From Oceaniradius stylonematis (GTDB lineage Bacteria; Pseudomonadota; Alphaproteobacteria; Rhizobiales; Rhizobiaceae): 32,848 nt of DNA. The notes under the pieces were generated by a model, which worked only from the letters and a program-made list of their open reading frames with translations, made no database searches and was not told the DNA's origin. Below, piece after piece: positions 1-8,023 of this stretch (positions within the stretch are counted from its first letter, which is position 1; each line of letters opens with the position of its first letter). Both the position numbers and the translations under genes were made by a program. The DNA lies in NCBI RefSeq assembly GCF_003149475.2, contig NZ_QFWV02000008.1:104445-137292 (forward strand), given 5' to 3'.

Positions 1-737
1 GTAACGTCAACGCCGTCCCCGAGAACTTTCTCGGTGATGATTTCATCGATATGGGCCGGAGCGCCGTGCCGGTCGGAGAACTTCCGCGTTCTGATCTTCA
101 TCCCTTTCGGCAAAACCAGGACAAGGTGTTTTTCGGCCTCGTTCATCATGTGCGACCAGTCCGACATCTCGATCGCTTTCGAGAAGCGGTCATAGGTCCT
201 GATCGATCCGTAGGAGGTGGTGGTCTCGGGCAGGAAATCGGGCTTGCTGCGCCGGCCACGCCGATTGATGCCGACGATCCGTTCGGCGATCTCTTTCGAC
301 TTGGGCGTCGGATCCGCCCCGTCCTCGCGCAGGGCTTCGGCGCGGCTCACCGCGACATGTTCGATGTCTTTCAGATCGGAGGGCTTTTCGGCGCCGTCGA
401 GCACGATCAAAATGGGGCTCATCCACAGCCCGTAGGCAAGGCCCAGTTCCAGATAGGCGTTCGGGCTGGATGTATAGATCACCGCGATCACGGTCTCGGC
501 GGATTCGATATCGCTGCCGATCTTGTTCCAGATACCCTTTTCCTGCTTCCGGTCGCGGCCCTCGACGATCTGGATGGCAAGCCCCGCTTCCAGGCAGACC
601 CGCTCGACCGGCCGCAGAACGTTCTCGATGAGCCCATCGATGACCTTGGCGTGTTCCTTCTGCTCGTCGGTGCCCTCGGGATCGCCATAAGGCGTGATGA
701 CGAAACAAGTCTTCTTACGGCTCGCCCCCGGTGCCAT
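1..737 (-). CDS. Nucleoside 2-deoxyribosyltransferase/TIR-like domain protein (3' part cut by window edge)
   Basis: Reading the minus strand from ATG at 737 gives an open frame of 245 codons that leaves the window without a stop. The first 15 residues end in TCFVITPYGD, and a later segment reads NAYLELGLAYGLW (about residue 95). This FVI-x-P-[FY]-G opening and a later x-x-ELG-x-A are what I know from the nucleoside 2-deoxyribosyltransferase/TIR-like fold, where the Glu of the ELG motif is catalytic in NAD- or nucleoside-cleaving members. The C-terminal domain is incomplete and not recognised. A GGAG ribosome site lies 8 bases before the ATG. Upstream are a perfect TATAAT (776-771) and a perfect TTGACA (802-797), but 20 bases apart. 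Such domains occur both in metabolism and as phage-defence effectors; the sequence alone does not decide between these. Other frames over this stretch read as Arg/Pro-rich shadow. Confidence 0.72.
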   Translation of the reverse strand, partial: MAPGASRKKTCFVITPYGDPEGTDEQKEHAKVIDGLIENVLRPVERVCLEAGLAIQIVEGRDRKQEKGIWNKIGSDIESAETVIAVIYTSSPNAYLELGLAYGLWMSPILIVLDGAEKPSDLKDIEHVAVSRAEALREDGADPTPKSKEIAERIVGINRRGRRSKPDFLPETTTSYGSIRTYDRFSKAIEMSDWSHMMNEAEKHLVLVLPKGMKIRTRKFSDRHGAPAHIDEIITEKVLGDGVDV

Positions 738-770
738 AACACGTCTCCGCGCGAAATCGTCTTCAGTAAA

Positions 771-802
771 ATTATAGTTAACTTTTCATTAATTGTTGTC
801 AA
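771..802 (-). promoter_or_regulatory. Candidate promoter of the TIR-like gene
   Basis: On the minus strand TTGACA (802-797) and TATAAT (776-771) both match the sigma-70 consensus exactly, in an AT-rich patch that stands out from its GC-rich surroundings. The spacer is 20 bases, longer than the usual 16-18, so either the spacing is poor or only one of the two boxes is used. The leader to the start codon at 737 would be roughly 25-30 bases. Confidence 0.4.
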
Positions 803-834
803 CGCATCCTTTCTTCATCTGCAGGGGATGAAGA

Positions 835-1062
835 ATGGCCGATATCTTGGAGTTCCGGATCGGGGATAGCTGTGAGCGGGATCGATCGACCGGGCCCGGC
901 GAAGTCATACCCATGAAGCATGTCGATCTAGACGTCGTGTTGCGCATGGTCGTCATGCTGAGGCGCATGGACAATCCGGCATATCTCGACGACTTCAACC
1001 GTCGCACCGAGATCAATGAGCCTGTCGCGCCCGGGCGCACAAATCGTTGCTCGGCGATCTGA
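835..1062 (+). CDS. Small hypothetical protein (75 aa)
   Basis: This is a short ORF starting MADILEFRIG, with an AGGGG ribosome site 7 bases before the ATG (823-827). It is divergent from the TIR-like gene, with 97 bases between start codons. The middle (VDLDVVLRMVVMLRRMDNPAYLDDFNR) has ordinary amino-acid composition and could be one amphipathic helix. The last 15 residues are less protein-like. No family is recognised. The good ribosome site and the composition favour a real gene, but its shortness keeps confidence moderate. Nothing on the opposite strand competes convincingly. Confidence 0.5.
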   Translation: MADILEFRIGDSCERDRSTGPGEVIPMKHVDLDVVLRMVVMLRRMDNPAYLDDFNRRTEINEPVAPGRTNRCSAI

Positions 1063-1138
1063 TCGGGAACGCCGCGGCGCCCGATGCGGCGCGGAACCGG
1101 CCGCCGACAGTACCGGCCATCGCCCGAACGCCACCCCG

Positions 1139-1657
1139 TCAGCCGAGAAGTCCCCTGGCATAGGCCGCCGAGATCATGGCGGACGCGGCGACAGCCGTAT
1201 TAAGGCTCGGCATGCCCTGCCGCGCAATTCGCGCGGCTCGTTCGGAATCGATTGGATCGAAGGACTCCGGCTTCGGGAAATGGCCCGGCGGCATCGGAAT
1301 TGTGACGCTTGCATGGCTGGCCGCCGCCAAATCCTGCGGGACCCCGTCATACTCGTTGCCGATCAGAAGACTGTCACCGGCCTGCCATTCGAACGCCAGA
1401 TGGCTCTGCGCGCCAGCGACGGTGTCGGAACGGACAAGACGGCCGCGCAGGTCTGAAACGCTGAGGGTCTTCACGATGCTTGGCGGGTGACGCTGCAGCG
1501 CACCGCAACCGAAGTCGCTTATCGTCCTCACCTTTCCCTTGTCCGAAAACACGCCGTAAGCGTCGTGGATCAGCACTGCCACCCTGTAGATCTCGGCAGA
1601 GCGCAAGATCATGCCGATATTGATGGGCGACTGGACACCGCAGAGAACAAGACGCAT
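1139..1657 (-). CDS. SpoU (TrmH) family RNA 2'-O-methyltransferase
   Basis: A 172-residue protein with the three SPOUT/SpoU motifs in order: motif 1 SPINIGMILRSAEIYRV (residues 10-26), motif 2 LLIGNEYDGVP (about 97-107) and motif 3 SLNTAVAASAMI (about 151-162). In this family these form the trefoil-knot S-adenosylmethionine site and the catalytic Arg of motif 1 (here R19). The length matches the minimal catalytic domain, without an extra RNA-binding domain, so the tRNA or rRNA target cannot be named. It stands alone, divergent from the gene starting at 1691, with only 33 bases between start codons. Its own ribosome site is weak (AAGG about 13 bases upstream). Confidence 0.85.
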   Translation of the reverse strand: MRLVLCGVQSPINIGMILRSAEIYRVAVLIHDAYGVFSDKGKVRTISDFGCGALQRHPPSIVKTLSVSDLRGRLVRSDTVAGAQSHLAFEWQAGDSLLIGNEYDGVPQDLAAASHASVTIPMPPGHFPKPESFDPIDSERAARIARQGMPSLNTAVAASAMISAAYARGLLG

Positions 1658-1690
1658 ATTTGATTAAACCTTGATCTATCTGTCCCGTCG

Positions 1691-2188
1691 ATGACGGCAA
1701 CGCGCGATTGGAGTTTCGTCACAATGGTGGTTCTGCCATTTGGACTCAAGTCATCGGCCCAGCAGGACACAAGCGCCGAAATTGGTGCCGACCGACGCAA
1801 CGAACTGATCTTCAGCTCCGATCCGTTTTCGGCGAAGGCCACACTTCCCGGAGATCCGCGTTTTTATGTCCGGACGGAGACGAAGTCCGACGGCACCGTC
1901 ATGTTCACCGACTTCAATGGCGGCGCCGAACCTCCGTCAGTGCTTGGCGCCGCCATTGCGCGTCTGCTGGACAGCGTGGACACATCCGGACGCCTGCTGT
2001 TCCGGGACATCTACCCCGACTGGCAAAGCGATCCGACCGGCAGGATCGAAGTCGAGCGACGCATCCGGTTCCTGAAAGAGGCCGTCAACGATTTGCCGCA
2101 CGACGTGACGCGCGGTCGGACGCTGCAGATCTGGGAAGAGGCTGGAAAGATCTGTGCTTCGTTGGAGCCATGCGGCCAGAAATCCTGA
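1691..2188 (+). CDS. Conserved-looking protein of unknown function (165 aa)
   Basis: An open frame with coding-like third-position G/C bias and balanced composition, ending in a soluble, charged C-terminal half (RDIYPDWQSDPTGRIEVERR). I see no signal peptide, transmembrane segment or family motif. The start is uncertain: ATG 1691 has no ribosome site and leaves little room for its own promoter, whereas ATG 1724 (MVVLPFGLKSS) has GGAG at 1710-1713, 10 bases upstream. The true protein may therefore be 154 residues. It is divergent from the SpoU methyltransferase and followed by a long non-coding stretch. Confidence 0.55.
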   Translation: MTATRDWSFVTMVVLPFGLKSSAQQDTSAEIGADRRNELIFSSDPFSAKATLPGDPRFYVRTETKSDGTVMFTDFNGGAEPPSVLGAAIARLLDSVDTSGRLLFRDIYPDWQSDPTGRIEVERRIRFLKEAVNDLPHDVTRGRTLQIWEEAGKICASLEPCGQKS

Positions 2189-2613
2189 TTTCGGTCCGGT
2201 CCGGTTCATCGGCACCCCGGTTTGGGTATTGGAATCGGAGCTCCGGCACCAGCACCCGCAATTGACAATCGCCGCCTGCGCACGGGACGAGCGGTTGGGC
2301 CGCCGCGACGGGCGAAACGTCGGACCCCGGCATTCCGGGCCGTTCCTGCTTCTGGGTTTCGTTGCATGCGCCGGGCCGTGATCCGGGGTGCGGTGTATCG
2401 GGCGCACCGCACCCTTCATCCCTGCCTGCAAGCGTCGAAGCGACGACCGTTCTCCGAGATTTTGGAAATGGAATGAAGGATGTGGGCGGAACTGCGGCTG
2501 CCCGGCCGATCCGGGGCCGGCGGCCCGCCGCATAGCGCTGAATTCCTTGACAAAACGGTCTTTTCATGTGTCCGGTCGATCCACCGGGGGACACACTGAA
2601 AAGGCGGCCTGAC
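2189..2613. other. Non-coding stretch with one strong hairpin
   Basis: No convincing gene lies in these 425 bases: the ORFs on both strands are Arg/Pro-rich and lack ribosome sites. There is a perfect 10-bp inverted repeat, GGGTGCGGTG (2386-2395) and CACCGCACCC (2405-2414), with a 9-base loop. It is followed by TTCATCC rather than a T-run, so it is a possible but not classical terminator. Near the right end TTGACA (2547-2552) could be the -35 box for the lipoprotein gene; no good -10 is visible at the right spacing. Confidence 0.5.
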
Positions 2614-3384
2614 ATGCGATCGACCATCTGGACCATCGGCGAGGGGTTTGCCGCGCTTGGGCGCGTTGCGGCGCTTGGCATCCTGCTTGGCTTTGTCTCG
2701 GCGTGTCAGACCGCGGACGTGACGGCCCAGCCGGACTATTTCACGCAAATCCGGCTCGCCCAGGTGGATGTCGATTTCTCCGGCGCCCAGCGGCCGCTTC
2801 TGGTCGCCGACATCGACGGTCAGGTCAGCGCGCAGGCCGCCGGCGGAACCGGCGCCGGCGCGCTCGGCACTCGCCTTGGTCTGGTCAACCAGCAGGGCCG
2901 CCAATCCGCCCTTGAAGCTGCGATTGCCGAAACCGTGCGGGCCCATGTCGACGATGCGCTGCGGCCCATGTTCACCGGGACCCGCCCGGTGCGCGCCGTC
3001 GTCTCGGTCAGGTCGGTGTTCATCAGGAGCCGCGCGAGCCTGCAGCAGCTGACCGGAGCCGCGGTGACCGTCAATGGTCAAAGGCGGCCGGACCATGCCC
3101 AGTTCGTCGCCGAACTGACCCTTTATGATCTCGAAACGGGCATTCCCGTCCAGAACGTCCAGCCGATCACCCGCACCGACGATGGCACGATCGCGCTTGC
3201 CGGCGGCGGTCCGCGCGGGCCGGTCTACGGCCGCTCGCCGCGCCTCAGCCAGCTGGTCTTCGAATATGCCCAGGCGGCGGCCAATGCACTCAGACGCGGC
3301 GGCTCCGGCTCGGACTTCAGCATCCCCGCCGACCAGGCCGACATGACGACCATCTTCGATCGCCGGACCGTCACGACGTTCTGA
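2614..3384 (+). CDS. Putative lipoprotein of unknown function
   Basis: From ATG 2614 the protein (256 aa) starts MRSTIWTIGE, followed by a hydrophobic stretch and a lipobox VSAC with the lipidated Cys at residue 31. This signal is the main reason for choosing 2614 over the in-frame upstream ATG at 2566; AAAAGG at 2598-2603 lies before it. The mature part has no transmembrane segment. It is rich in Ala, Gly and Arg, with a glycine-rich loop near residues 73-85 and a disordered-looking C-terminus. It is expected to be anchored to a periplasmic membrane face. It is 60 bases upstream of the ABC importer and co-directional, but does not resemble a solute-binding protein, so a link to the transporter is unproven. 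Confidence 0.75.
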   Translation: MRSTIWTIGEGFAALGRVAALGILLGFVSACQTADVTAQPDYFTQIRLAQVDVDFSGAQRPLLVADIDGQVSAQAAGGTGAGALGTRLGLVNQQGRQSALEAAIAETVRAHVDDALRPMFTGTRPVRAVVSVRSVFIRSRASLQQLTGAAVTVNGQRRPDHAQFVAELTLYDLETGIPVQNVQPITRTDDGTIALAGGGPRGPVYGRSPRLSQLVFEYAQAAANALRRGGSGSDFSIPADQADMTTIFDRRTVTTF

Positions 3385-3443
3385 GCCACCGGCTCACGCC
3401 CCGCCCGCTTCCCCATTCCGGCGATCCGGGCTAACCCTTGCCC

Positions 3444-4388
3444 ATGCTCGCCTACACCGCGCGTCGCCTGCTGATCGTCCTCGTCACGCTGCTCGTGGCC
3501 AGCGCTATCGTGTTTTTCGTCCTGGAGATCGTGCCCGGCGACCCGGCGCGGCTGATGCTCGGCCTCAACGCCACCGAGGATGCGGTGCGGGCGCTGCGCG
3601 AGCAGATGGGCCTCAACGAGCCGGTGCTGACCCGCTATCTGTCTTGGCTTTCCGGCATGGCGCGCGGCGATTTCGGCGAAAGCCTGACCTATTCGGTGCC
3701 GGTGACCGAGCTGATCGCCGACCGCATCGTCGTCTCGCTGCCGCTGGCGCTGCTCGCGCTTGGCCTGTCGACGGCGATTGCCATTCCGGTCGGCATCTTC
3801 ACCGCCGCCCGCCGCGGCACCCGCGCCGACACCGCCGCCATGGCCGGCACGCAACTGGGCATCGCGATCCCCAATTTCTGGTTCGCGCTGCTGCTTGTCT
3901 ATGTCTTCGCCGTGACGCTGCAATGGGTGCCCGCCGGCGGCTTTCCGGGCTGGGACGAGGGCCTCTGGCCGGGCCTGAGGGCGCTGATCCTGCCGGCCAT
4001 CGCGCTGGCGCTGCCGCAGGCGGCGATCCTCGCCCGCGTCGCCCGTTCGGCGCTGCTCGAGACGCTGGCCGAGGATTACATCCGCACCGCCCGCGCCAAG
4101 GGCCTGCCCGCGAACATCGTCCTGTGGCGCCATGCGCTGCGCAACGCGATGATACCGGTCTTGACCATCCTCGGCCTGCAGTTCGCCTTCCTGCTCGCCG
4201 GCACGATCATCATCGAGAACGTCTTCTTCCTGCCCGGCCTCGGCCAGCTTGTCTTCCAGGCGATCAACCAGCGCGACCTGATCGTCGTCGAGGGGGTCGT
4301 CGTCTTGTTGGTGGGCACCGTGGTGATCGTCAACTTCCTTGTCGATCTCGCCTATGCCTGGGCCGACCCGAGGCTTCGCCGCCGATGA
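3444..4388 (+). CDS. ABC transporter permease, dipeptide/oligopeptide type (DppB-like)
   Basis: A 314-residue inner-membrane protein opening MLAYTARRLL and then a hydrophobic helix, as in DppB/OppB permeases, with about six hydrophobic segments. The PGDPARLMLG segment after helix 1 and the cytoplasmic coupling (EAA) loop EDYIRTARAKGLP (about residues 210-222) are family hallmarks. It forms the translocation pore with the next permease for peptides, nickel or similar substrates; the cargo cannot be read from sequence. ATG 3444 is chosen over an in-frame TTG at 3438. The stop overlaps the next gene's start (ATGA), showing translational coupling. Confidence 0.93.
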   Translation: MLAYTARRLLIVLVTLLVASAIVFFVLEIVPGDPARLMLGLNATEDAVRALREQMGLNEPVLTRYLSWLSGMARGDFGESLTYSVPVTELIADRIVVSLPLALLALGLSTAIAIPVGIFTAARRGTRADTAAMAGTQLGIAIPNFWFALLLVYVFAVTLQWVPAGGFPGWDEGLWPGLRALILPAIALALPQAAILARVARSALLETLAEDYIRTARAKGLPANIVLWRHALRNAMIPVLTILGLQFAFLLAGTIIIENVFFLPGLGQLVFQAINQRDLIVVEGVVVLLVGTVVIVNFLVDLAYAWADPRLRRR

Positions 4389-5257
4389 CCGATCATCTCG
4401 TCGCCGCCGAACATGAGGACTGGCGCCTGTTCCTGAAAAAGGCGCGGGCCAACCGCTCGTTTCAGGCGGGCGCGGCGATCACACTTCTCATCGTCTTCAT
4501 CGCCGCGGTCTCGCTCATCTGGACGCCCTATGACGTCGCCAAGCTGTCGATCCCCGACCGGCTGCAGGGGCCGTCATGGAGCCACTGGTTCGGCACCGAC
4601 CATTTCGGCCGCGACATCTTCTCCATGATCATGGAAGGCAGCCGGAACTCCATCGCCGTTGCGCTGATTGCGGTCGGCATCGGCATCGGCATCGGCGTGC
4701 CGCTGGGCTGTTGGGCGGCGGCCAGGCGCGGCTGGATCGACGAAGTCTTCATGCGGACCTCCGACATCATCTTCGCCTTCCCCGCGCTTTTGTCCGCCGT
4801 CATGATCACGGCGATCTTCGGCCCCGGCGCTGTCAACGCGATCATCGCCATCGGCATCTTCAACATTCCGGTGTTCGCGCGCGTCGCGCGTGGCGCGGCG
4901 CTGTCGCTCTGGCCGCGCGAATTCATCCTCGCAGCCCGCGCGTCGGGCAAAGGCCCGGCCCGCATCACCGCCGAACACATACTGCCGAACATCGCCAATC
5001 TCTTGCTGGTGCAAGGCACGATCCAGTTTTCGCTCGGCATCCTGGCCGAAGCCGGGCTCTCCTATGTCGGCCTTGGCGCCCAGCCGCCGGCGACGAGCTG
5101 GGGCCGGATGCTGGCCGAAGCGCAGACCATGATGGCCATCGCGCCGCAAATGGCCATCGCGCCGGGCATCGCGATCATCGTCACCGTGCTCGGCCTCAAC
5201 CTTCTGGGCGACGGTCTGCGCGACGTGCTCGACCCAAAGCTGCGGCGCGAACGATGA
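4385..5257 (+). CDS. ABC transporter permease, dipeptide/oligopeptide type (DppC-like)
   Basis: A 290-residue DppC/OppC-family permease. It has the N-terminal cytoplasmic stretch and first helix of the OppC_N type, then the hallmark GTDHFGRDIFS (about residues 73-83) and several hydrophobic helices. The coupling loop reads FILAARASGKGPARI before the PNIANLLLV segment. It partners the DppB-like permease. The start overlaps the upstream stop by ATGA, and its own TGA overlaps the ATPase gene's ATG in the same way, so the three genes form one tightly coupled operon. Confidence 0.93.
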   Translation: MTDHLVAAEHEDWRLFLKKARANRSFQAGAAITLLIVFIAAVSLIWTPYDVAKLSIPDRLQGPSWSHWFGTDHFGRDIFSMIMEGSRNSIAVALIAVGIGIGIGVPLGCWAAARRGWIDEVFMRTSDIIFAFPALLSAVMITAIFGPGAVNAIIAIGIFNIPVFARVARGAALSLWPREFILAARASGKGPARITAEHILPNIANLLLVQGTIQFSLGILAEAGLSYVGLGAQPPATSWGRMLAEAQTMMAIAPQMAIAPGIAIIVTVLGLNLLGDGLRDVLDPKLRRER

Positions 5258-6954
5258 CGGCGCCTATCCTGACCATCGACAAGCTCGATCTGGCGATCGG
5301 CGGCGTGCCGATCCTCAGGAGCATCGACATGGTGGTCGAGGCAGGCAAGGTGCATGCGCTGGTCGGCGAAAGCGGCTCCGGCAAGTCGATGACCGCGCTG
5401 ACGGCGATGCGGCTTCTGCCCCATGGCGCGGACGCCGCAGGCACGCTGCGCTTTGGCGACGAGGATCTGCTGACGGCGACCGAGGAGCGCATGTGCGCGC
5501 TGCGCGGCGACGATATCGGCATGGTGTTCCAGGAGCCGATGACGGCGCTCAACCCGGTCAAGACGATCGGCGAGCAGGTCGCCGAGGGCATCCGGTGGCA
5601 CACCGGCGCCAACCGGCCGGACGCGGAGGCTCGCGCCGCGCATATGCTCGAGCGGGTCGGCTTGCCGCGCGCGCGTTTTCCGCTCGACCGCTATCCGCAC
5701 GAACTGTCGGGCGGACAGAGACAGCGCGTCGTCATCGCCATCGCCTGTGCGCTGCGGCCCAAGCTGCTGATCGCCGACGAGCCGACCACCGCTCTGGACG
5801 TGGTGCTGCAGGCGCAGATCCTCGACCTTTTGCGCGAACTGGTCGCCGAGGACGGCATGGGTCTTGTGCTGATAAGCCACGATCTGGGCGTCGTTGCCGG
5901 CATGGCCGACGACATCACCATATTGCGCCGTGGCGAGGTGCAGGAGGCCGGCCACGCGGTCGGCGTGCTGCGTCAGCAAAAACACCCTTATACGCAACAA
6001 CTGGCCGAAGCATCGGCGCATGTGCCGCAATGGGCCGGCCGCACGAAACCGGCGGACCATTGGGGCCTTCTCGAGGTGCAGAGCCTCGTCAGGGATTATC
6101 CCGGCCCGCGCACGGGACTGTTCTCGCGCGGCGAGCCGTTCCGTGCCGTCGACAATGTCTCCTTTTCGGTCCCGCCCGGGCGCTCTGTCGGGCTTGTCGG
6201 CCAGTCAGGATGCGGCAAATCCACCCTCGCGCGCATCGTGCTGGCGCTCGACAAGCCGACCGCAGGCATCGTTTCGTTTGACGGCATGGAGACGTCCAGG
6301 CTCAACGACCATGATGCGCAGATGGCGCTGGCGCGGCGCGAGATGCAGGTGGTCTTTCAGGACCCTTACGGCTCCTTCAACCCGCGCCAGACCGTCGAGC
6401 GGCTGGTTGCCGAGCCGCTGCATCTGGAAGAAAAGCCCTTGAGCCGTACGGAGCGGCGCGAGCGCATCGCATTCGCGCTGGAAGAGGTGGGCATGCCGGC
6501 CGATGCCATGCGCCGCTATCCGCATGAATTTTCCGGCGGGCAGAGGCAAAGGCTGGCCATTGCCCGCGCCATCATCACGCGGCCCAAGCTGGTCGTCTGC
6601 GACGAGCCTGTCTCGGCACTCGATGTGTCGATCCGCGCGCAGATCCTCGACCTGTTCGCCAAGCTCAACGATGAACTCGGTCTCGCCTACCTCTTCATCA
6701 CCCACGATCTGACCGTCGCCCGCGCCATCACCCATGAGGTGATGGTGATGGACCATGGCCGGATCGTCGAACGCGGCCCGACAGGCGAATTGCTCGACAA
6801 TCCGCAGACCGAAGCGGCGCAAAGGCTGGTCGCCGCGGCGCCGGATCTGAACAGGGCGATCGAGGCGCGGATTGGAAACACAATGCTTCACCTCCCCCTT
6901 GAGGGGAGGTCGGCGACTGCTGAGCCCCGCAAGGCAAAGCCGGGTGCGGGGTAA
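5254..6954 (+). CDS. Fused double ABC ATPase for peptide-type importer (DppD-DppF in one chain)
   Basis: This 566-residue protein carries two complete nucleotide-binding domains that energise the two upstream permeases from the cytoplasm. Domain 1 has Walker A GESGSGKS (38-45), signature LSGGQRQR (151-158) and Walker B LLIADEP (171-177). Domain 2 has Walker A GQSGCGKS (316-323), signature FSGGQRQR (426-433) and Walker B LVVCDEP (446-452). Both domains keep the HPYTQQL/oligopeptide-type and D-loop features. The last 21 residues (546-566, from HLPLEG) are encoded by a palindromic repeat that begins exactly at codon 546, so the original C-terminus appears to have been replaced or extended by repeat sequence. 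No periplasmic binding protein gene is nearby. Confidence 0.93.
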   Translation: MTAPILTIDKLDLAIGGVPILRSIDMVVEAGKVHALVGESGSGKSMTALTAMRLLPHGADAAGTLRFGDEDLLTATEERMCALRGDDIGMVFQEPMTALNPVKTIGEQVAEGIRWHTGANRPDAEARAAHMLERVGLPRARFPLDRYPHELSGGQRQRVVIAIACALRPKLLIADEPTTALDVVLQAQILDLLRELVAEDGMGLVLISHDLGVVAGMADDITILRRGEVQEAGHAVGVLRQQKHPYTQQLAEASAHVPQWAGRTKPADHWGLLEVQSLVRDYPGPRTGLFSRGEPFRAVDNVSFSVPPGRSVGLVGQSGCGKSTLARIVLALDKPTAGIVSFDGMETSRLNDHDAQMALARREMQVVFQDPYGSFNPRQTVERLVAEPLHLEEKPLSRTERRERIAFALEEVGMPADAMRRYPHEFSGGQRQRLAIARAIITRPKLVVCDEPVSALDVSIRAQILDLFAKLNDELGLAYLFITHDLTVARAITHEVMVMDHGRIVERGPTGELLDNPQTEAAQRLVAAAPDLNRAIEARIGNTMLHLPLEGRSATAEPRKAKPGAG

Positions 6955-7033
6955 CGGTGGTGGGCATCGATAACCCCCACCCGGATCAGCTTCGCTTCGC
7001 TCGCCTCTCCGACCTCCCCTCAAGGGGGAGGTG
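6889..7033. repeat. Palindromic repeat, family A, copy 1
   Basis: A 145-base element bounded by perfect 25-base inverted arms at 6889-6913 and 7009-7033. Each arm is itself a hairpin (CCTCCCC, CTTGA loop, GGGGAGG). A second inner inverted pair (CCGGGTG near 6940, CACCCGG near 6978) would let the whole element fold as one long stem. It lies between the convergent ABC ATPase and cobD genes, encodes the last 21 codons of the former, and ends 10 bases from the cobD stop. It may act as a bidirectional terminator. The same arms recur at 27342-27467 inside cobN. Confidence 0.92.
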
Positions 7034-7042
7034 GAACGCCTC

Positions 7043-8005
7043 TCACCCCGCCAAGACCGCCAACGCACCGACCAACGCCGTCAGCGCGGTCATCGCCCGC
7101 CAGAAGACACCGAGCGCCGCGTCGATGTCATCCGGCCCGGTGTCCTTGCGCCCCTCGTCATTCATGAAAGGCTCATCGGCCATATCGCCGCGGTAAACGC
7201 GCGGTCCGCCAAGCGCGAGGCCGCTCACGGCTGCCATGGCACTTTCAGGCCACCCGGCATTGGGCGAACGGTGCAGCCGCGCATCGCGCATGACGGTGCG
7301 GATGCGGTCCCGCCACCGGTCCAATCCGCCGGCTGCGACGATCAGCAGCGCCGTCAGCCGTGCCGGCAGCCAGTTGGCGAAATCGTCCAACCGCGCCGAC
7401 GCGCGGCCGAAGGCGCGATGACGATCGGTTTTGTGGCCGATCATCGAGTCGGCGGTGTTCAGCATCTTGTACGCCAGAAGGCCGGGCAGGCCGAACACGG
7501 CATACCAGAAGGCCGGCGCGACGACCCCGTCGGATGCGTTTTCGGCGAGGCTCTCGACCGCGGCGCGGCAAATGCCCGCTTCGTCCAGCGTGTGGGGATC
7601 GCGCCCGACGATCATCGACACCGCGCGCCGCCCGCCATCGATGCCGCCGGCGCGCAGACCTTGCGCCACCGCACCCACATGATCGGCCAGCGACTTCTGC
7701 GCTAAGAAAACCGCCACCAGCACCGCTTCGAGCACAAAACCAGCGCCGCCCAGCGCGTCGAACAGATCGCCGAGAAACGTTCCGGCAACGATCGCGCCGA
7801 TCATCAGCACGGCGATCGTCGCAAACCCGTTTTTCTCACGCCGTGTTTCCGATGCGCCATTATCGTTGAAGCGGGTATCGGCCCACCCGATCAGCTTTCC
7901 GAAAAAGACCACGGGATGCGGCACGCGGCGCCACAGCCAGTCCGGATCGCCGATGAGGCGATCGAGGATCAGCGCGGCAAACAGGATGACGAGCGTTTCG
8001 GCCAT
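7043..8005 (-). CDS. cobD: Adenosylcobinamide-phosphate synthase CobD/CbiB
   Basis: A 320-residue integral membrane protein of the CobD/CbiB family, which attaches the (R)-1-amino-2-propanol phosphate arm to adenosylcobyric acid. The N-terminal LDRLIGDPDW and HPVVFFGKLIGWAD segments (residues 14-43) are family hallmarks, as are SLAENASDGVVAPAFWY and the following GLPGLLAYKMLNTADSMIGH. It has several hydrophobic helices. It is last in the minus-strand block cobA-cobB-cobC-cobD, 18 bases after cobC. Its stop lies 9 bases from a palindromic repeat shared with the convergent ABC gene. Confidence 0.95.
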   Translation of the reverse strand: MAETLVILFAALILDRLIGDPDWLWRRVPHPVVFFGKLIGWADTRFNDNGASETRREKNGFATIAVLMIGAIVAGTFLGDLFDALGGAGFVLEAVLVAVFLAQKSLADHVGAVAQGLRAGGIDGGRRAVSMIVGRDPHTLDEAGICRAAVESLAENASDGVVAPAFWYAVFGLPGLLAYKMLNTADSMIGHKTDRHRAFGRASARLDDFANWLPARLTALLIVAAGGLDRWRDRIRTVMRDARLHRSPNAGWPESAMAAVSGLALGGPRVYRGDMADEPFMNDEGRKDTGPDDIDAALGVFWRAMTALTALVGALAVLAG

Positions 8006-8023
8006 TCCCGCGTGATGGGCCGA

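Noticed and set aside
51-869. 272-codon plus-strand open frame at the left end
   Set aside because: The minus-strand frame from 737 has a recognisable fold and a ribosome site; the plus frame has none and crosses the AT-rich promoter.
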